Assembly (NCBI RefSeq): GCF_009933255.1
Contig: NZ_MAEI01000028.1
Coordinates: 1-49,291, forward strand
DNA from: Enterococcus diestrammenae
Lineage (GTDB): Bacteria > Bacillota > Bacilli > Lactobacillales > Enterococcaceae
Direction: 5' to 3'
Length of the DNA: 49,291 nt
A program made the position numbers and the translations under genes. The notes beneath the pieces are model-generated. The model saw only the letters and a program-made list of their open reading frames with translations. It was not told the DNA's origin and made no database searches. Within the stretch, counting starts at the first letter, position 1. The number at the start of each line of letters is the position of its first letter. Shown here piece after piece: positions 1-11,500 of the stretch.

Positions 1-38
1 TTCATTATAAGTGCTCCTTCGTTTTCAAGACAGCGTTA

Positions 39-63
39 GAGGTTCGGCAAAATTTGCCGAACC
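39..63. repeat. Near-perfect palindrome (terminator-like)
   Basis: Twelve-base arms (AGGTTCGGCAAA and its reverse complement) flank a single central base, and a T-rich stretch follows on the + strand. It could be the terminator of a gene lying left of the window. It sits directly against the truncated LysR remnant, so it may also mark the rearrangement junction. Confidence 0.6.
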
Positions 64-245
64 TTATATGTTTTTTATATCGCTCTGCGGTAGTGAAGGA
101 GATTGCCAATGGTTCTTTGAAAGAATTGCACTTTGATACCCCCTTACCGGCACCGGAAATGTACTTTATCTACAAACGACCCAATGCCGCGGTGGAACGC
201 ATTTTAGCCAATTATGACTTGTTTGAAGAATCATCTTTTTTGTAA
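64..245 (+). pseudogene. LysR-family regulator, C-terminal remnant
   Basis: The open frame ending at 245 reads like the last ~55 residues of a LysR-type effector-binding domain: a VVKEIANGSLKEL stretch, then FDTPLPAPEMYFIYK, then a closing ILANYDLFEE helix. LysR proteins are normally ~290-300 residues. Here nothing upstream encodes the DNA-binding domain or the rest of the effector domain, because the frame runs straight into the palindrome at 39-63. There is no convincing ribosome binding site or start codon. I read it as the 3' scar of a deleted regulator. Family assignment rests on the general look of the LysR C-terminus, so it is moderate. Confidence 0.55.
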
Positions 246-477
246 GTGAAAAACTTGCTTGACTGAAATCCAGTGACGCGGGTCTGTGTAAGCTAGTCAT
301 TCTTAGTCCCACTACTAGTGAAAGGCGATCCGTTTTTTTCAGCGAAACCACGAAGAATTCTCGGTGAGAGTTGGGTTGTTTTTTCCTAGTTAGTGGACGT
401 TTGCGCATTTTTGTTGCACACTAGACCTAGCAAAAATTGGTTAAGTATGGTAAATCGATAAAAGAGGAGCATTCAAA
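246..477. other. Intergenic region upstream of proC
   Basis: No credible gene is seen. Minus-strand frames here lack ribosome binding sites and family character. An AAGAGGAGCATTCAAA stretch immediately before the proC ATG supplies its ribosome binding site. No strong promoter was identified. Confidence 0.4.
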
Positions 478-1302
478 ATGGCAAAAATTGGTTTTATCGG
501 AACGGGGAATATGGGACGTGCGATGGTGAAGGGGTTGGCCCAATCAGGGTTGTACCAGCAACAGGATTTGTATATTTATGATCGGAACCTCGCCGTCGCC
601 AAAGAATTGGCGCAAGATTTAGGGATTCAAAGTACGGAGACCCCACAAGCATTAGTAAAAGCCTGTGACCGGATCATCTTTGCAGTCAAGCCCAACGTTT
701 TACCGGCTGTTTTAAGAGCACTAGTCCCTGAAGTCACAGCGGATAAAGTGGTGATTTCTGTGGCTGCAGGGATCTCCCTCGAAAAACTGGCAAGTATCCT
801 GGGGGCGGACCACAAAATAGTACGGGTGATGCCCAATACACCGGCTTTGGTCGGCATGGGGATGTCTGCGGTGACGCAAAATGACCAAGTCACACAAGCA
901 GAATTGGCCGAAGTTCTAGCAATTTTTGCTAGTTTCGGTAAAGCAGAAGCCGTCTCAGAATCCTTGATCGATGCGGTCGTCGGGGTCTCTGGCTCGGCAC
1001 CTGCCTATGTCTATCTTTTTATTGAAGCCTTAGCGGACGGCGCTGTCATGGAAGGTATGCCCCGGGCGCAAGCCTATGAGTTTGCGGCTCAAACCGTGAT
1101 GGGGTCCGCTCAAATGGTTCTAGAAACAGGCCAACATCCCGGTGAGCTGAAGGATATGGTTTGTTCACCAGGGGGGACCACCATCGCTGCGGTCAAAACC
1201 CTTGAAGAAGCCGGCTTCCGGGCAGCAGTCATCCAAGCCGTCCAAGTCGCAGCCGAAAAAAATCGGGAAATGGCCGAAAAAAACGCCGCAAGTAAAAAGT
1301 AA
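478..1302 (+). CDS. proC: Pyrroline-5-carboxylate reductase
   Basis: Catalyses the NAD(P)H-dependent reduction of 1-pyrroline-5-carboxylate to L-proline, the last step of proline synthesis, in the cytoplasm. The 274-residue length is normal. The N-terminus carries the Rossmann fingerprint GFIGTGNMGRAM (residues 5-16). The cofactor domain has IIFAVKPNVLP and VSVAAGISL, followed by the VRVMPNTPA motif near residue 115. The C-terminal dimerisation domain has VVGVSGSAPAYVY and the family signature ending in SPGGTTIAAV. The ATG at 478 follows an AGAGGAGCA ribosome binding site at good spacing. It is monocistronic, with a strong terminator 25 bp after the stop. Confidence 0.95.
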   Translation: MAKIGFIGTGNMGRAMVKGLAQSGLYQQQDLYIYDRNLAVAKELAQDLGIQSTETPQALVKACDRIIFAVKPNVLPAVLRALVPEVTADKVVISVAAGISLEKLASILGADHKIVRVMPNTPALVGMGMSAVTQNDQVTQAELAEVLAIFASFGKAEAVSESLIDAVVGVSGSAPAYVYLFIEALADGAVMEGMPRAQAYEFAAQTVMGSAQMVLETGQHPGELKDMVCSPGGTTIAAVKTLEEAGFRAAVIQAVQVAAEKNREMAEKNAASKK

Positions 1303-1326
1303 CTAAAAAGAACCGTTTGTTGTTTT

Positions 1327-1366
1327 AAAAACCCTCGCTGGCTGTGCCGTAGTCAGCGAGGGTTTT
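1327..1366 (+). terminator. Intrinsic terminator of proC
   Basis: The arms AAAACCCTCGCTG and CAGCGAGGGTTTT form a 13-bp stem with a 14-nt loop. The 3' arm ends in four T. Confidence 0.9.
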
Positions 1367-1442
1367 GCGTATGTATTTTTGAAGACTAAGTGTCGGCTAT
1401 CCCACACTGGAGACTTCGAAAATCAGATGCGGAGGAAGAAAT

Positions 1443-1751
1443 ATGAAGGAAAGCTGTCAGTTACAAATGGACTTTCAAAAAATCGAGAAGGATGCCCCTG
1501 AGTTTCAGCAGGGCTATCAACAAGAATTGTTACGCTTGGAACTTTCAGAACTTTTACAAACGTTGCGGCAGGAGCGGGGACTATGTTGGAAACACTTTGC
1601 CAGTTTGGTAGGGGAAAAGGAAGCGGTGATTGCTGATATTGAAAATGGTCTCTGGGAACCGTCTTTATTTACCATGCAAAAGCTACTCTTACCTTTAAAT
1701 CTGCGACTAAGTATCCAGGCGGTTCCCTTGTGTGCTCCAGTACTAGAGTAG
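1443..1751 (+). CDS. Orphan XRE/HigA-like HTH protein
   Basis: A 102-residue cytoplasmic protein with a helical N-terminus (residues 1-30) and a Cro/C1-type helix-turn-helix from about residue 34 to 90. The HTH is recognised from the spacing LLQTLRQERGL...FASLVG...VIADIENGLWEPSLFTMQKLLLPLNL. The layout resembles HigA-type antitoxins, which carry a leading helix before the HTH, but no toxin gene is adjacent: proC lies upstream and a 630-bp gap downstream. The recognition helix departs from the usual 'SQ..IS.IE' form, with EAVIADIE instead. A GGAGGAAGAAAT ribosome binding site precedes the ATG. Function is unassigned beyond probable DNA binding. Confidence 0.65.
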   Translation: MKESCQLQMDFQKIEKDAPEFQQGYQQELLRLELSELLQTLRQERGLCWKHFASLVGEKEAVIADIENGLWEPSLFTMQKLLLPLNLRLSIQAVPLCAPVLE

Positions 1752-1791
1752 GAATAAGATACGCTAAGGCAGGTAATCAAGTCCGCCAAAG

Positions 1792-1822
1792 AAGCCATCT
1801 TCCTAGTGGGAGGTGGCTTTTT
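1792..1822 (+). terminator. Intrinsic terminator after the HTH gene
   Basis: AAGCCATCTTCC pairs with GGGAGGTGGCTT around a TAGT loop, followed by TTTT. One stem position is a wobble pair. Confidence 0.85.
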
Positions 1823-2180
1823 AGCTGATGCAGCAGGAATTAAGAAACAAAGCTAATCAATCGATTATCGATAAAGTACGTCTGCCCGCTTTTCATAGAG
1901 ATTAAAAGAATTAAGGTTGTCTTAGTTTTTATTTGCTGCCCTAGAAAAAATTGAACAAACTTCGTGGCGCGTCACGGGTAGCCGGTTCAGCTTGCAATCT
2001 TTTTTGAGTAAAGAAAAAAGGGGATAAGGAAGGCATTTAAGGAATTAAACTAAAACAATTTTAAAGAGAAGCGCTTCGATAATCGTTAGGATTTAGCGTC
2101 TGTTTCATGTCTTTTATTTCACAAGTGGGAGCTTTCGCGATAAATTCTGATTAAAGGAAGCTAATAATAAGTTCAACACA
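1823..2180. other. Long gap upstream of the suf promoter
   Basis: About 360 bp without a credible gene on either strand. An AAGCGCTT core near 2070 resembles part of a CcpA site but scores poorly over the full consensus. Nothing else is recognised. Confidence 0.4.
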
Positions 2181-2220
2181 TTGCTTATCATTCTCAATTA
2201 GCGTAAAATGAGTGAGAATG
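2181..2220 (+). promoter_or_regulatory. suf promoter with Fur-box-like operator
   Basis: TTGCTT (2181-2186), a 17-bp spacer and TAAAAT (2204-2209) form a good sigma-A promoter. In reverse complement, 2182-2196 reads TGAGAATGATAAGCA. That matches 12 of 14 defined positions of the 7-1-7 Fur consensus TGATAAT-N-ATTATCA. The site fills the -35/spacer region, where binding would block RNA polymerase. A second TGAGAATG (2213-2220) near the expected +1 makes an inverted repeat with CATTCTCA (2189-2196). Fur is the best guess; PerR recognises similar sequences. Confidence 0.6.
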
Positions 2221-2302
2221 AGAAGGAAGAATTACTTGGTGGATGCTTCACCGGAATACTTCTTTTTTGGAAGGCTGCGATAAATTGCAAGCAAGGGTTC
2301 AA

Positions 2303-2328
2303 CAAGAAATGAGCTGACTCAGTTCTTG
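2303..2328 (+). promoter_or_regulatory. Hairpin in the suf 5' leader
   Basis: CAAGAA-a-TGAG / CTCA-g-TTCTTG forms a ten-pair stem with one mismatch and a CTGA loop. It lies in the ~165-nt untranslated leader, 55 nt before sufC, and no T-run follows. It may stabilise the leader. Confidence 0.4.
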
Positions 2329-2383
2329 GCAATCTCGCTTTCAGCTAAAGACGCCTTAACACGCATTTTATGGAGGGAAATTT

Positions 2384-3154
2384 ATGTCAACGTTAGCAAT
2401 CAAAAATCTGCACGTATCCATCGAAGGCAAAGAAATCTTAAAAGGGGTGGACTTAACCCTTAAGACTGGCGAAATCCATGCCATCATGGGACCAAACGGC
2501 ACTGGGAAATCCACGTTATCGGCAGCCATCATGGGCAATCCGAACTATGAAGTGACAGAAGGGGAAATCTTATTAGATGGCGAAAATGTCTTGGAAATGG
2601 CTGTCGATGAACGGGCTCGGCTGGGCTTGTTCTTGGCGATGCAATATCCGTCAGAAATTCCTGGAATCACCAATGCGGAATTTATGCGAGCAGCCATCAA
2701 TGCCAAACGAGAAGAAGATGACAAACTCAGTGTGATGCAATTTTTGAAGAAACTAGATAAGAAGATGGCCTTGTTAAACATGCCAGAAGAAATGGCGGAA
2801 CGTTACTTGAACGAAGGCTTTTCTGGCGGTGAAAAGAAACGCAATGAAATCCTGCAATTATTGATGTTAGAACCTAAATTTGCCATCTTGGATGAAATCG
2901 ACTCAGGTCTTGATATTGATGCCTTGAAAGTGGTTGCCAAAGGGGTTAATGAAATGCGCGGGGACAATTTTGGCGCCTTGATTATCACCCATTACCAACG
3001 TTTGCTAAACTACATCACCCCAGACGTCGTGCATATCATGATGGAAGGGCGGGTTGTGATGACAGGCGGCGCTGACCTTGCAAAACGTCTGGAAGCAGAA
3101 GGCTATGCCGGCATCAGTGAAGAATTAGGTATCGAATACAAAGAAGAAGTGTAA
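2384..3154 (+). CDS. sufC: Fe-S cluster assembly ATPase SufC
   Basis: Cytoplasmic ABC-type ATPase that drives the SufBCD scaffold on which Fe-S clusters are built. The 256-residue length is standard. Walker A is GPNGTGKST (around residues 36-44). The Suf-specific signature FSGGEKKRNEI lies near residue 145 and Walker B FAILDEIDSGLD near 167. The start is fixed by a TGGAGGG ribosome binding site. It is the first gene of sufC-D-S-U-B; sufD begins 15 bp after its stop. The order differs from E. coli sufABCDSE and matches Gram-positive operons. Confidence 0.97.
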   Translation: MSTLAIKNLHVSIEGKEILKGVDLTLKTGEIHAIMGPNGTGKSTLSAAIMGNPNYEVTEGEILLDGENVLEMAVDERARLGLFLAMQYPSEIPGITNAEFMRAAINAKREEDDKLSVMQFLKKLDKKMALLNMPEEMAERYLNEGFSGGEKKRNEILQLLMLEPKFAILDEIDSGLDIDALKVVAKGVNEMRGDNFGALIITHYQRLLNYITPDVVHIMMEGRVVMTGGADLAKRLEAEGYAGISEELGIEYKEEV

Positions 3155-3168
3155 GGGAGGCATTTGAC

Positions 3169-6159
<2,991 letters not shown>

Positions 6160-6267
6160 ATTTCAAAAATAGCGGTTGATGATTGGCGATAAAGAACGTT
6201 GAAATCAACCCGAGAAAGCAAATGACAGACAGTTAAGCCGTCGTTTATTGAAGGAGTGAAACAGCAC

Positions 6268-7668
6268 ATGGCTGACATGATTTTACCTGAATCAGAAGAA
6301 TACAAATATGGTTTTCACGATGATGTCACACCGGTCTTTACTACTGGTGATGGCTTATCAGAAGAAGTCATCCGCCAAATTTCCGCCGCAAAAGGCGAAC
6401 CTGAGTGGATGCTAGACTTCCGTTTGCAGTCCTTAGAAGCTTTTAATGAAATGGCTATGCCTAAATACGGTCCGGATCTCAGTGAATTGGATTTCAATAA
6501 AATCAATTACTTTATCCGTTCCTCTGAAAACAAAGCCCGTAACTGGGAGGATGTACCGGAAGATATCAAAAACACTTTCGAACGTTTGGGGATTCCTGAA
6601 GCTGAGCGGGCCTATCTCGCTGGGGCTTCTGCCCAATACGAATCGGAAGTGGTCTACCATAATATGAAAGAAGAGTTTGAAGAATTAGGGATCATCTTTA
6701 CCGATACGGATTCGGCCCTCAAAGAATACCCGGAACTCTTCAAAGAATACTTTGGCACATTAGTTCCTCCCCGAGACAACAAACTAGCTGCCTTGAACTC
6801 CGCAGCTTGGTCTGGTGGTACCTTCATCTATGTACCAAAAGGTGTCCGCACTGAAATCCCGATTCAATCCTATTTCCGGATTAACTCTGCCAACACGGGA
6901 CAGTTTGAACGGACCTTGATTATCGTCGACGAAGGTGCCAGCATCAACTATGTCGAAGGATGTACAGCGCCAACTTATTCCAGCGATTCACTCCATGCCG
7001 CTGTGGTGGAAGTCTTTGTTAAAAAAGACGGCTACATGCGTTATACTACTATCCAAAACTGGTCCAATAACGTCTACTCCCTTGAAACAAAACGTGGCGT
7101 GGCCTATGAAAACGCCACGATGGAATGGGTGGACGGCAACCTCGGTTCTAAAGCAACCATGAAATACCCAAGCGTTTATATGAACGGTCGCGGTGCTCGT
7201 GGGACCATGTTGAGTATCGCAGTAGCCGGTAAAGGAATTGTTTTGGATAACGGTGCCCGGATGATCCATAACGCTGAAGACACTTCTTCCACCATTATTT
7301 CTAAATCAATTTCCAAAGATGGGGGCGAGGTGGACTATCGTGGGGAAGTCCGCTTTGCTGAAAATTCAGCTGGCTCAAAATCTCACATCGAGTGTGACAC
7401 CATCATTATGGATGATCTATCGAAATCAGATACGATTCCTTATAACAAAATTTTGAACCACGATGTGACCTTGGAACACGAAGCCAAAGTCTCTAAGATT
7501 TCCGAAGATCAACTTTTCTATCTCATGAGTCGCGGCCTCAGCGAACAAGAAGCCACTGAAATGATTGTCATGGGCTTTGTGGAACCCTTTACGAAAGAAC
7601 TACCGATGGAATACGCAGTCGAGATGAATCGGTTGATAAGTATGGAGATGGAAGGTAGCGTGGGCTAA
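6268..7668 (+). CDS. sufB: Fe-S cluster assembly scaffold SufB
   Basis: Main scaffold subunit of SufBCD, where the nascent cluster forms. ATG 6268 ([10 protein letters not shown]) is preferred over GTG 6256 because AAGGAG ends immediately before the GTG; this gives 466 residues, the usual length. Conserved SufB blocks are visible: [50 protein letters not shown], and the C-terminal [21 protein letters not shown]. It is the last gene of the operon, followed by a terminator near 7745. Confidence 0.97.
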   Translation: MADMILPESEEYKYGFHDDVTPVFTTGDGLSEEVIRQISAAKGEPEWMLDFRLQSLEAFNEMAMPKYGPDLSELDFNKINYFIRSSENKARNWEDVPEDIKNTFERLGIPEAERAYLAGASAQYESEVVYHNMKEEFEELGIIFTDTDSALKEYPELFKEYFGTLVPPRDNKLAALNSAAWSGGTFIYVPKGVRTEIPIQSYFRINSANTGQFERTLIIVDEGASINYVEGCTAPTYSSDSLHAAVVEVFVKKDGYMRYTTIQNWSNNVYSLETKRGVAYENATMEWVDGNLGSKATMKYPSVYMNGRGARGTMLSIAVAGKGIVLDNGARMIHNAEDTSSTIISKSISKDGGEVDYRGEVRFAENSAGSKSHIECDTIIMDDLSKSDTIPYNKILNHDVTLEHEAKVSKISEDQLFYLMSRGLSEQEATEMIVMGFVEPFTKELPMEYAVEMNRLISMEMEGSVG

Positions 7669-7744
7669 TTAGCTTATTAACCTTCACATTAATATAAAAT
7701 AACGATGTTAAAAAGTTTAGTATTAAAAATATTAAATCTGAAGT

Positions 7745-7775
7745 ACCGTCTAGATAGGCGGTCTTTGGATTTTTT
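7745..7775 (+). terminator. Intrinsic terminator of the suf operon
   Basis: ACCGTCT pairs with AGGCGGT (one T-G wobble) around an AGAT loop. A run of six T (7770-7775) follows after a short CTTTGGA spacer. It also marks the left edge of the AT-rich CRISPR island. Confidence 0.75.
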
Positions 7776-7822
7776 GTTTTAATAACAATTAAATAGAAAG
7801 CTTAACTAAACAAATGTTAACG

Positions 7823-7855
7823 TTTACATTATAGCCGTATTTGATATACTATAAT
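7823..7855 (+). promoter_or_regulatory. Promoter upstream of the HTH gene
   Basis: TTTACA (7823-7828), a 16-bp spacer and TATACT (7845-7850) with an extended TG at 7842-7843. An overlapping TATAAT (7850-7855) is less well spaced. It would transcribe the HTH gene and, by read-through, the cas9 leader. Confidence 0.7.
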
Positions 7856-7986
7856 TAAGGGGATGCTAGAAGGCATGTAATTTTAAAAATGGATTAGGTT
7901 ATAAACTATTTCCGTATTTTTTGTTATTAGAAAACTAAATATTTGAGAGAAAGGAGAATAGCGAACGAAAAAATTTAAAGAAGGTG

Positions 7987-8271
7987 ATGCAATTACGTAG
8001 ATATCCAGAAAGCTTCAAGACAAAAATTGTAGACTTACGCAGTGATGGCCACAGAGTATCAGAGCTAGCTAAAATTTTTGAAATATCGGAATCAAGTATC
8101 TACCGATGGGTCAAAACTTTAAGAAGTACTGAACCTGAAAACCTGCTAGAGTGTAAATTGATGTTAGAAGCCCTCATCGAATTAAATAAAAGGCAAAAAG
8201 TGTTGGAAAACATGTCTTTAAAAATCAAAAAAATTTTTATTATTGATCTAGAGCATCCCCGATTAATTTAA
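7987..8271 (+). CDS. Orphan transposase-type HTH protein
   Basis: A 94-residue protein (95 if GTG 7984 is used) that looks like OrfA of IS3-type elements. It opens with RRYPESFKTKIVDLRSDG and has a helix-turn-helix VSELAKIFEISESSIYRWV at residues ~24-42. The usual leucine-zipper tail is poorly matched. No orfB, no inverted repeats and no target duplication are visible, so it is not a complete insertion sequence. It has its own promoter and lies 245 bp upstream of cas9 in the same orientation. It may be an IS fossil or a recruited regulator. A stretch of its HTH-coding DNA (8067-8091) matches the guide-like sequence at 8312-8335 in inverted orientation. The ribosome binding site is poorly spaced, so the start is uncertain. 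Confidence 0.6.
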   Translation: MQLRRYPESFKTKIVDLRSDGHRVSELAKIFEISESSIYRWVKTLRSTEPENLLECKLMLEALIELNKRQKVLENMSLKIKKIFIIDLEHPRLI

Positions 8272-8297
8272 ATGGGTTTTTTCTGTTTGTATTATCA

Positions 8298-8306
8298 TGC
8301 TAAAAT
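8298..8306 (+). promoter_or_regulatory. Extended -10 promoter of the cas9-leader RNA
   Basis: TG-C-TAAAAT forms an extended -10 box. No good -35 is present, which extended -10 promoters tolerate. Initiation would fall near 8313, about 23 nt before the repeat-like sequence, a sensible guide length. Confidence 0.5.
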
Positions 8307-8335
8307 ATCTGTTCCAATTTCAGAAAATTTTAGCT

Positions 8336-8375
8336 GTTTTTGTAATTTCTGGGAATAATATAGTAATGGCAAATC
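8336..8375 (+). repeat. Degenerate CRISPR repeat upstream of cas9
   Basis: This 40-nt sequence shares both ends with the 36-nt array repeat, in the same orientation. It begins GTTTTTGTA and carries AGTAATGG at 8362-8369. It lies 6 kb from the array and is not followed by another repeat. Confidence 0.65.
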
Positions 8376-8450
8376 AATAAGCGTAGTAGTAATAAACCGA
8401 ATAAAAAGTAGATGGAGTTTTTGAGTTTCCTTCCTGTAACAAATTACAGC

Positions 8451-8484
8451 AAAAACTATTGAAGCCCCTCTTCGATAGTTTTTT
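8451..8484 (+). terminator. Strong terminator just before cas9
   Basis: AAAAACTATTGAAG pairs with CTTCGATAGTTTTT (14 bp, one wobble) around a CCCCT loop and ends in six T. It lies between the leader RNA and the cas9 ribosome binding site (GAGGAGG, ~8505-8511). Transcripts starting upstream must read through it to express cas9, unless a promoter I did not find lies between. Confidence 0.85.
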
Positions 8485-8516
8485 GGTAGAAGGAAATTCA
8501 TTTTGAGGAGGTAACT

Positions 8517-11500
8517 ATGGGTAAACTTGAAAAGATAGATACCAAAGTAAATATTGGTTTTGATATGGGAATCGCTTCGGTCGGATGGTCGGTTTTAGAT
8601 AACCAAACGGGAAAGATTCTTGAAACTGGCGTTAGTATTTTTCCGAGTGGATCAGCATCACGGAATGTGGAAAGACGAGGATATCGCCAGTCCCGCAGAC
8701 TTTTGCGACGGCGGAAGAATCGTATTGCTGATATGGATCGTTTTCTAGCTGCACATGGTTTTCCTTTTGACAATCCATACCCAAGGGAAAATCCATATCT
8801 GATTCGAGTAAAAGGCCTGAAAGAGAAACTCACTAGAGAAGAGCTTGCCATCGCTTTACATCATATGGTTAAACGGAGAGGGATTAGCTATGATTTAAAG
8901 GATTCGGAAGATGAAACAGCGAATGGTTCAAATTATCAAGAAAGTATTGCTATCAATCAACAATTACTTCGAGACAAAAGTCCGGCCGAAATTCAATTGG
9001 CCCGCTTGGAAGAGTTTGGCAAAGTTCGTGGTCAAGTCAAGAATTTATCAGAAGATACGTCAACAACTCTGTTAAATGTTTTTCCAAATTCCGCATATAA
9101 AGAAGAACTCCTTAGCATTTTGAATGAGCAGCAAAAGTATTATCCAGAAATAGATGATAGCTTTATCAATGATGCGAGTGCTATTTTGACCCGAAAACGG
9201 GAATACTACATCGGACCTGGCTCGAAAAAGTCGCGAACAGACTATGGTATCTATCGAAGGGATGGCACAACTTTAAAAAATTTATTTGAATTGTTAATCG
9301 GAAAGGATAAAATTTTTCCTGAAGAATATCGGGCCTCTGGGAATAGTTTTACTGCACAAATGTATAACTTGTTAAATGATTTGAATAATTTAACCGTTGA
9401 TTCCACAGAAGATGGTAAATTAACTACCGAGCAAAAAGGGCAAATCATTGAGGAATTAATGGAAACGACCGCAAAGGTCACAAATGTCACTATGATTAAG
9501 ATTATTGCCAAAGCAGCTGGGACCGATGCTAAAGGCATCAGCAAATATCGAGTGGATCGCGATGGTCAACCAGAATTTCATTCCATGGCGATTTATCGAC
9601 GATTGCATAAGAAATTTCTGGAAACAGGGATTGATATCACTACCTGGCCAGCAGAATTTTTTGATGCGTTTGGACCGATTGTTACGCTTAACTCGGAGAA
9701 TGGTGAATTACGGAAATGGTTGGAAGATGAAGGGCGCAACAACTATGAATTTTTGAATGAGGCAATTATTGATGCCATCATCGCTAAGAAAGCTGCTTTT
9801 AATGTGGTGGGAAAAAATAAATGGCACCGTTTTTCTTTAAAGACGATGCATTTGCTCATCCCAGAGCTATTGAATACCTCAAAAGAGCAAATGACCATTT
9901 TATCCGATATGGGATTACTTCATGCCCATAAGAAGGATTACTCCAAGCAAGCAAAAGTTGATGTGAAGTATCTTACAGAAAATATCTTTAATCCTGTTGT
10001 TCGAAAATCAGTCAAACAAGCGATGGATATTTTTAATGCGCTTTTTGAAAAGTATACCAACATTGCTTATCTTGTGATTGAAATGCCACGAGATGATGCC
10101 GAGGATGAGGTTGAAGAAAAGAAACAATTCCAAAAATTTCAGTTGGAAAACGAAAAAGAAAAGGAACGCTCCTTGAAAGTGTTTCAAGAACAAGCGGGTA
10201 TTTCTGATGCACAGCTTTATGGTCAACTGCGACAGCACAAAAAGTTACGACAAAAAATTCGGATGTGGTATCAACAAGAAGGGAAATGTCCCTATTCGGG
10301 TAAGACGATAGCCGCAGTCGATTTGTTTTATCGGGATAATTTATTTGAAGTTGATCATATTATTCCGTTATCGGTATCTTTTGATGATGGGCAAAATAAT
10401 AAAGTGCTCTGTTACTCTGAGGAAAACCAAGAAAAAGGCCACCAGACACCCTATAGTTATATGAGTCGAGGCGGGGGGCAAGGTTTTCCGGCGCTACAAG
10501 CTTATGTTAGAACGAATAAGCTTTTAACAAATGCGAAAAAGAAAAATTTACTGTTCACCGATGACATCAATGATATTGAAGTCCGTAAACGATTTATCGC
10601 TCGCAATTTAGTAGATACTAGATACGCTTCACGAATTGTTTTAAATGAATTGCAGCAGTTTGTTCGGAGCAAGAATTTATCAACGAAAGTCACAGTAATC
10701 CGTGGCAAGCTAACTAGTAAGCTTCGCGAACGTTGGCACCTGAATAAATCGAGAGATACACATCATCATCATGCGGTTGATGCTGCTGTTATAGCAGTCT
10801 CGCCAATGCTTAATATGTGGGAGAAAAATGCCGAAATTATTCCTCTTAAAGTAGATGAAAATACTATTGATTTAAAAACTGGGGAAAGTATTACGGATGC
10901 GCAATATGCTGAGCAAATGTATGAATTACCATATGCTCGTTTTCTCGAACAGATGCCAACACTATTTGAAAAAATAAAATTTCATCATCAGGTAGATAAA
11001 AAAATGAATCGCAAAGTCAGTGATGCGACTTTGTATTCTACCCGTAAAGCGAAAGTTGGCAAAGATAAAGTAGAGGAAGATTATGTTCTTGGCAAAATTA
11101 AGGATATCTATAATTATGAAAATTATAAAAAATTCAAGAAGATCTATGATGCGGACAAAACAAAATTTTTGATGCAACGAATTGATCTACAGACGTTTGC
11201 TAAACTTGAACAAATTATTAGTGACTATCCCGCCAAAATCGAAATCACCCAACCTAATGGGAAAGTTAAACCGATGGATATTAGTCCGTTTGAATTATAT
11301 CGTCGGGAACACGGACCAGTGACAAAGTATGCAAAGAAAAACAATGGACCAGCTATTAAATCTTTGAAGTTTTATGACAGTAAAATGGGGGATGATCCAA
11401 TAAAGATTACCCCTGAAAATGCTAATGGGAAAGAAGTGATCCTACAGTCTCTTAAACCTTGGCGGACAGATGTCTATTATAATCAAGAAACTGATGAATA

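Larger units (their letters stand above)
8312..8484 (+). ncRNA. crRNA-like leader RNA upstream of cas9 (putative)
   Basis: Four parts are seen in order. First, guide-like sequence at 8312-8335. Second, a degenerate CRISPR repeat at 8336-8375: its first nine bases GTTTTTGTA are identical to the array repeat, its 3' part AGTAATGG-c-AAA-t-C differs at two positions, and the middle is 4 nt longer. Third, a 6-bp hairpin CTGTAA-CAAA-TTACAG (8434-8449). Fourth, a strong terminator. The altered middle can still pair with the tracrRNA (GGGAAT with ATTCCT, using one G-U). I infer a stand-alone crRNA-like RNA that could load Cas9 through the tracrRNA, or a cas9 leader sensing tracrRNA. It could also be a decayed repeat without function. 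Confidence 0.5.

Noticed and set aside
166..408. 80-codon minus-strand frame near the left edge
   Set aside because: No ribosome binding site and it overlaps the LysR remnant on the other strand.
2063..2080. CcpA cre site upstream of suf around AAGCGCTT
   Set aside because: The core is palindromic but only about 8 of 14 consensus positions match.
7984..8271. Complete IS3-type insertion sequence
   Set aside because: No orfB, no terminal inverted repeats and no target duplication were found around the HTH gene.
8295..8501. 68-codon minus-strand frame upstream of cas9
   Set aside because: It spans the leader RNA, runs against the cas operon and has no start signals. Its similarity to the HTH gene is at the DNA level only.
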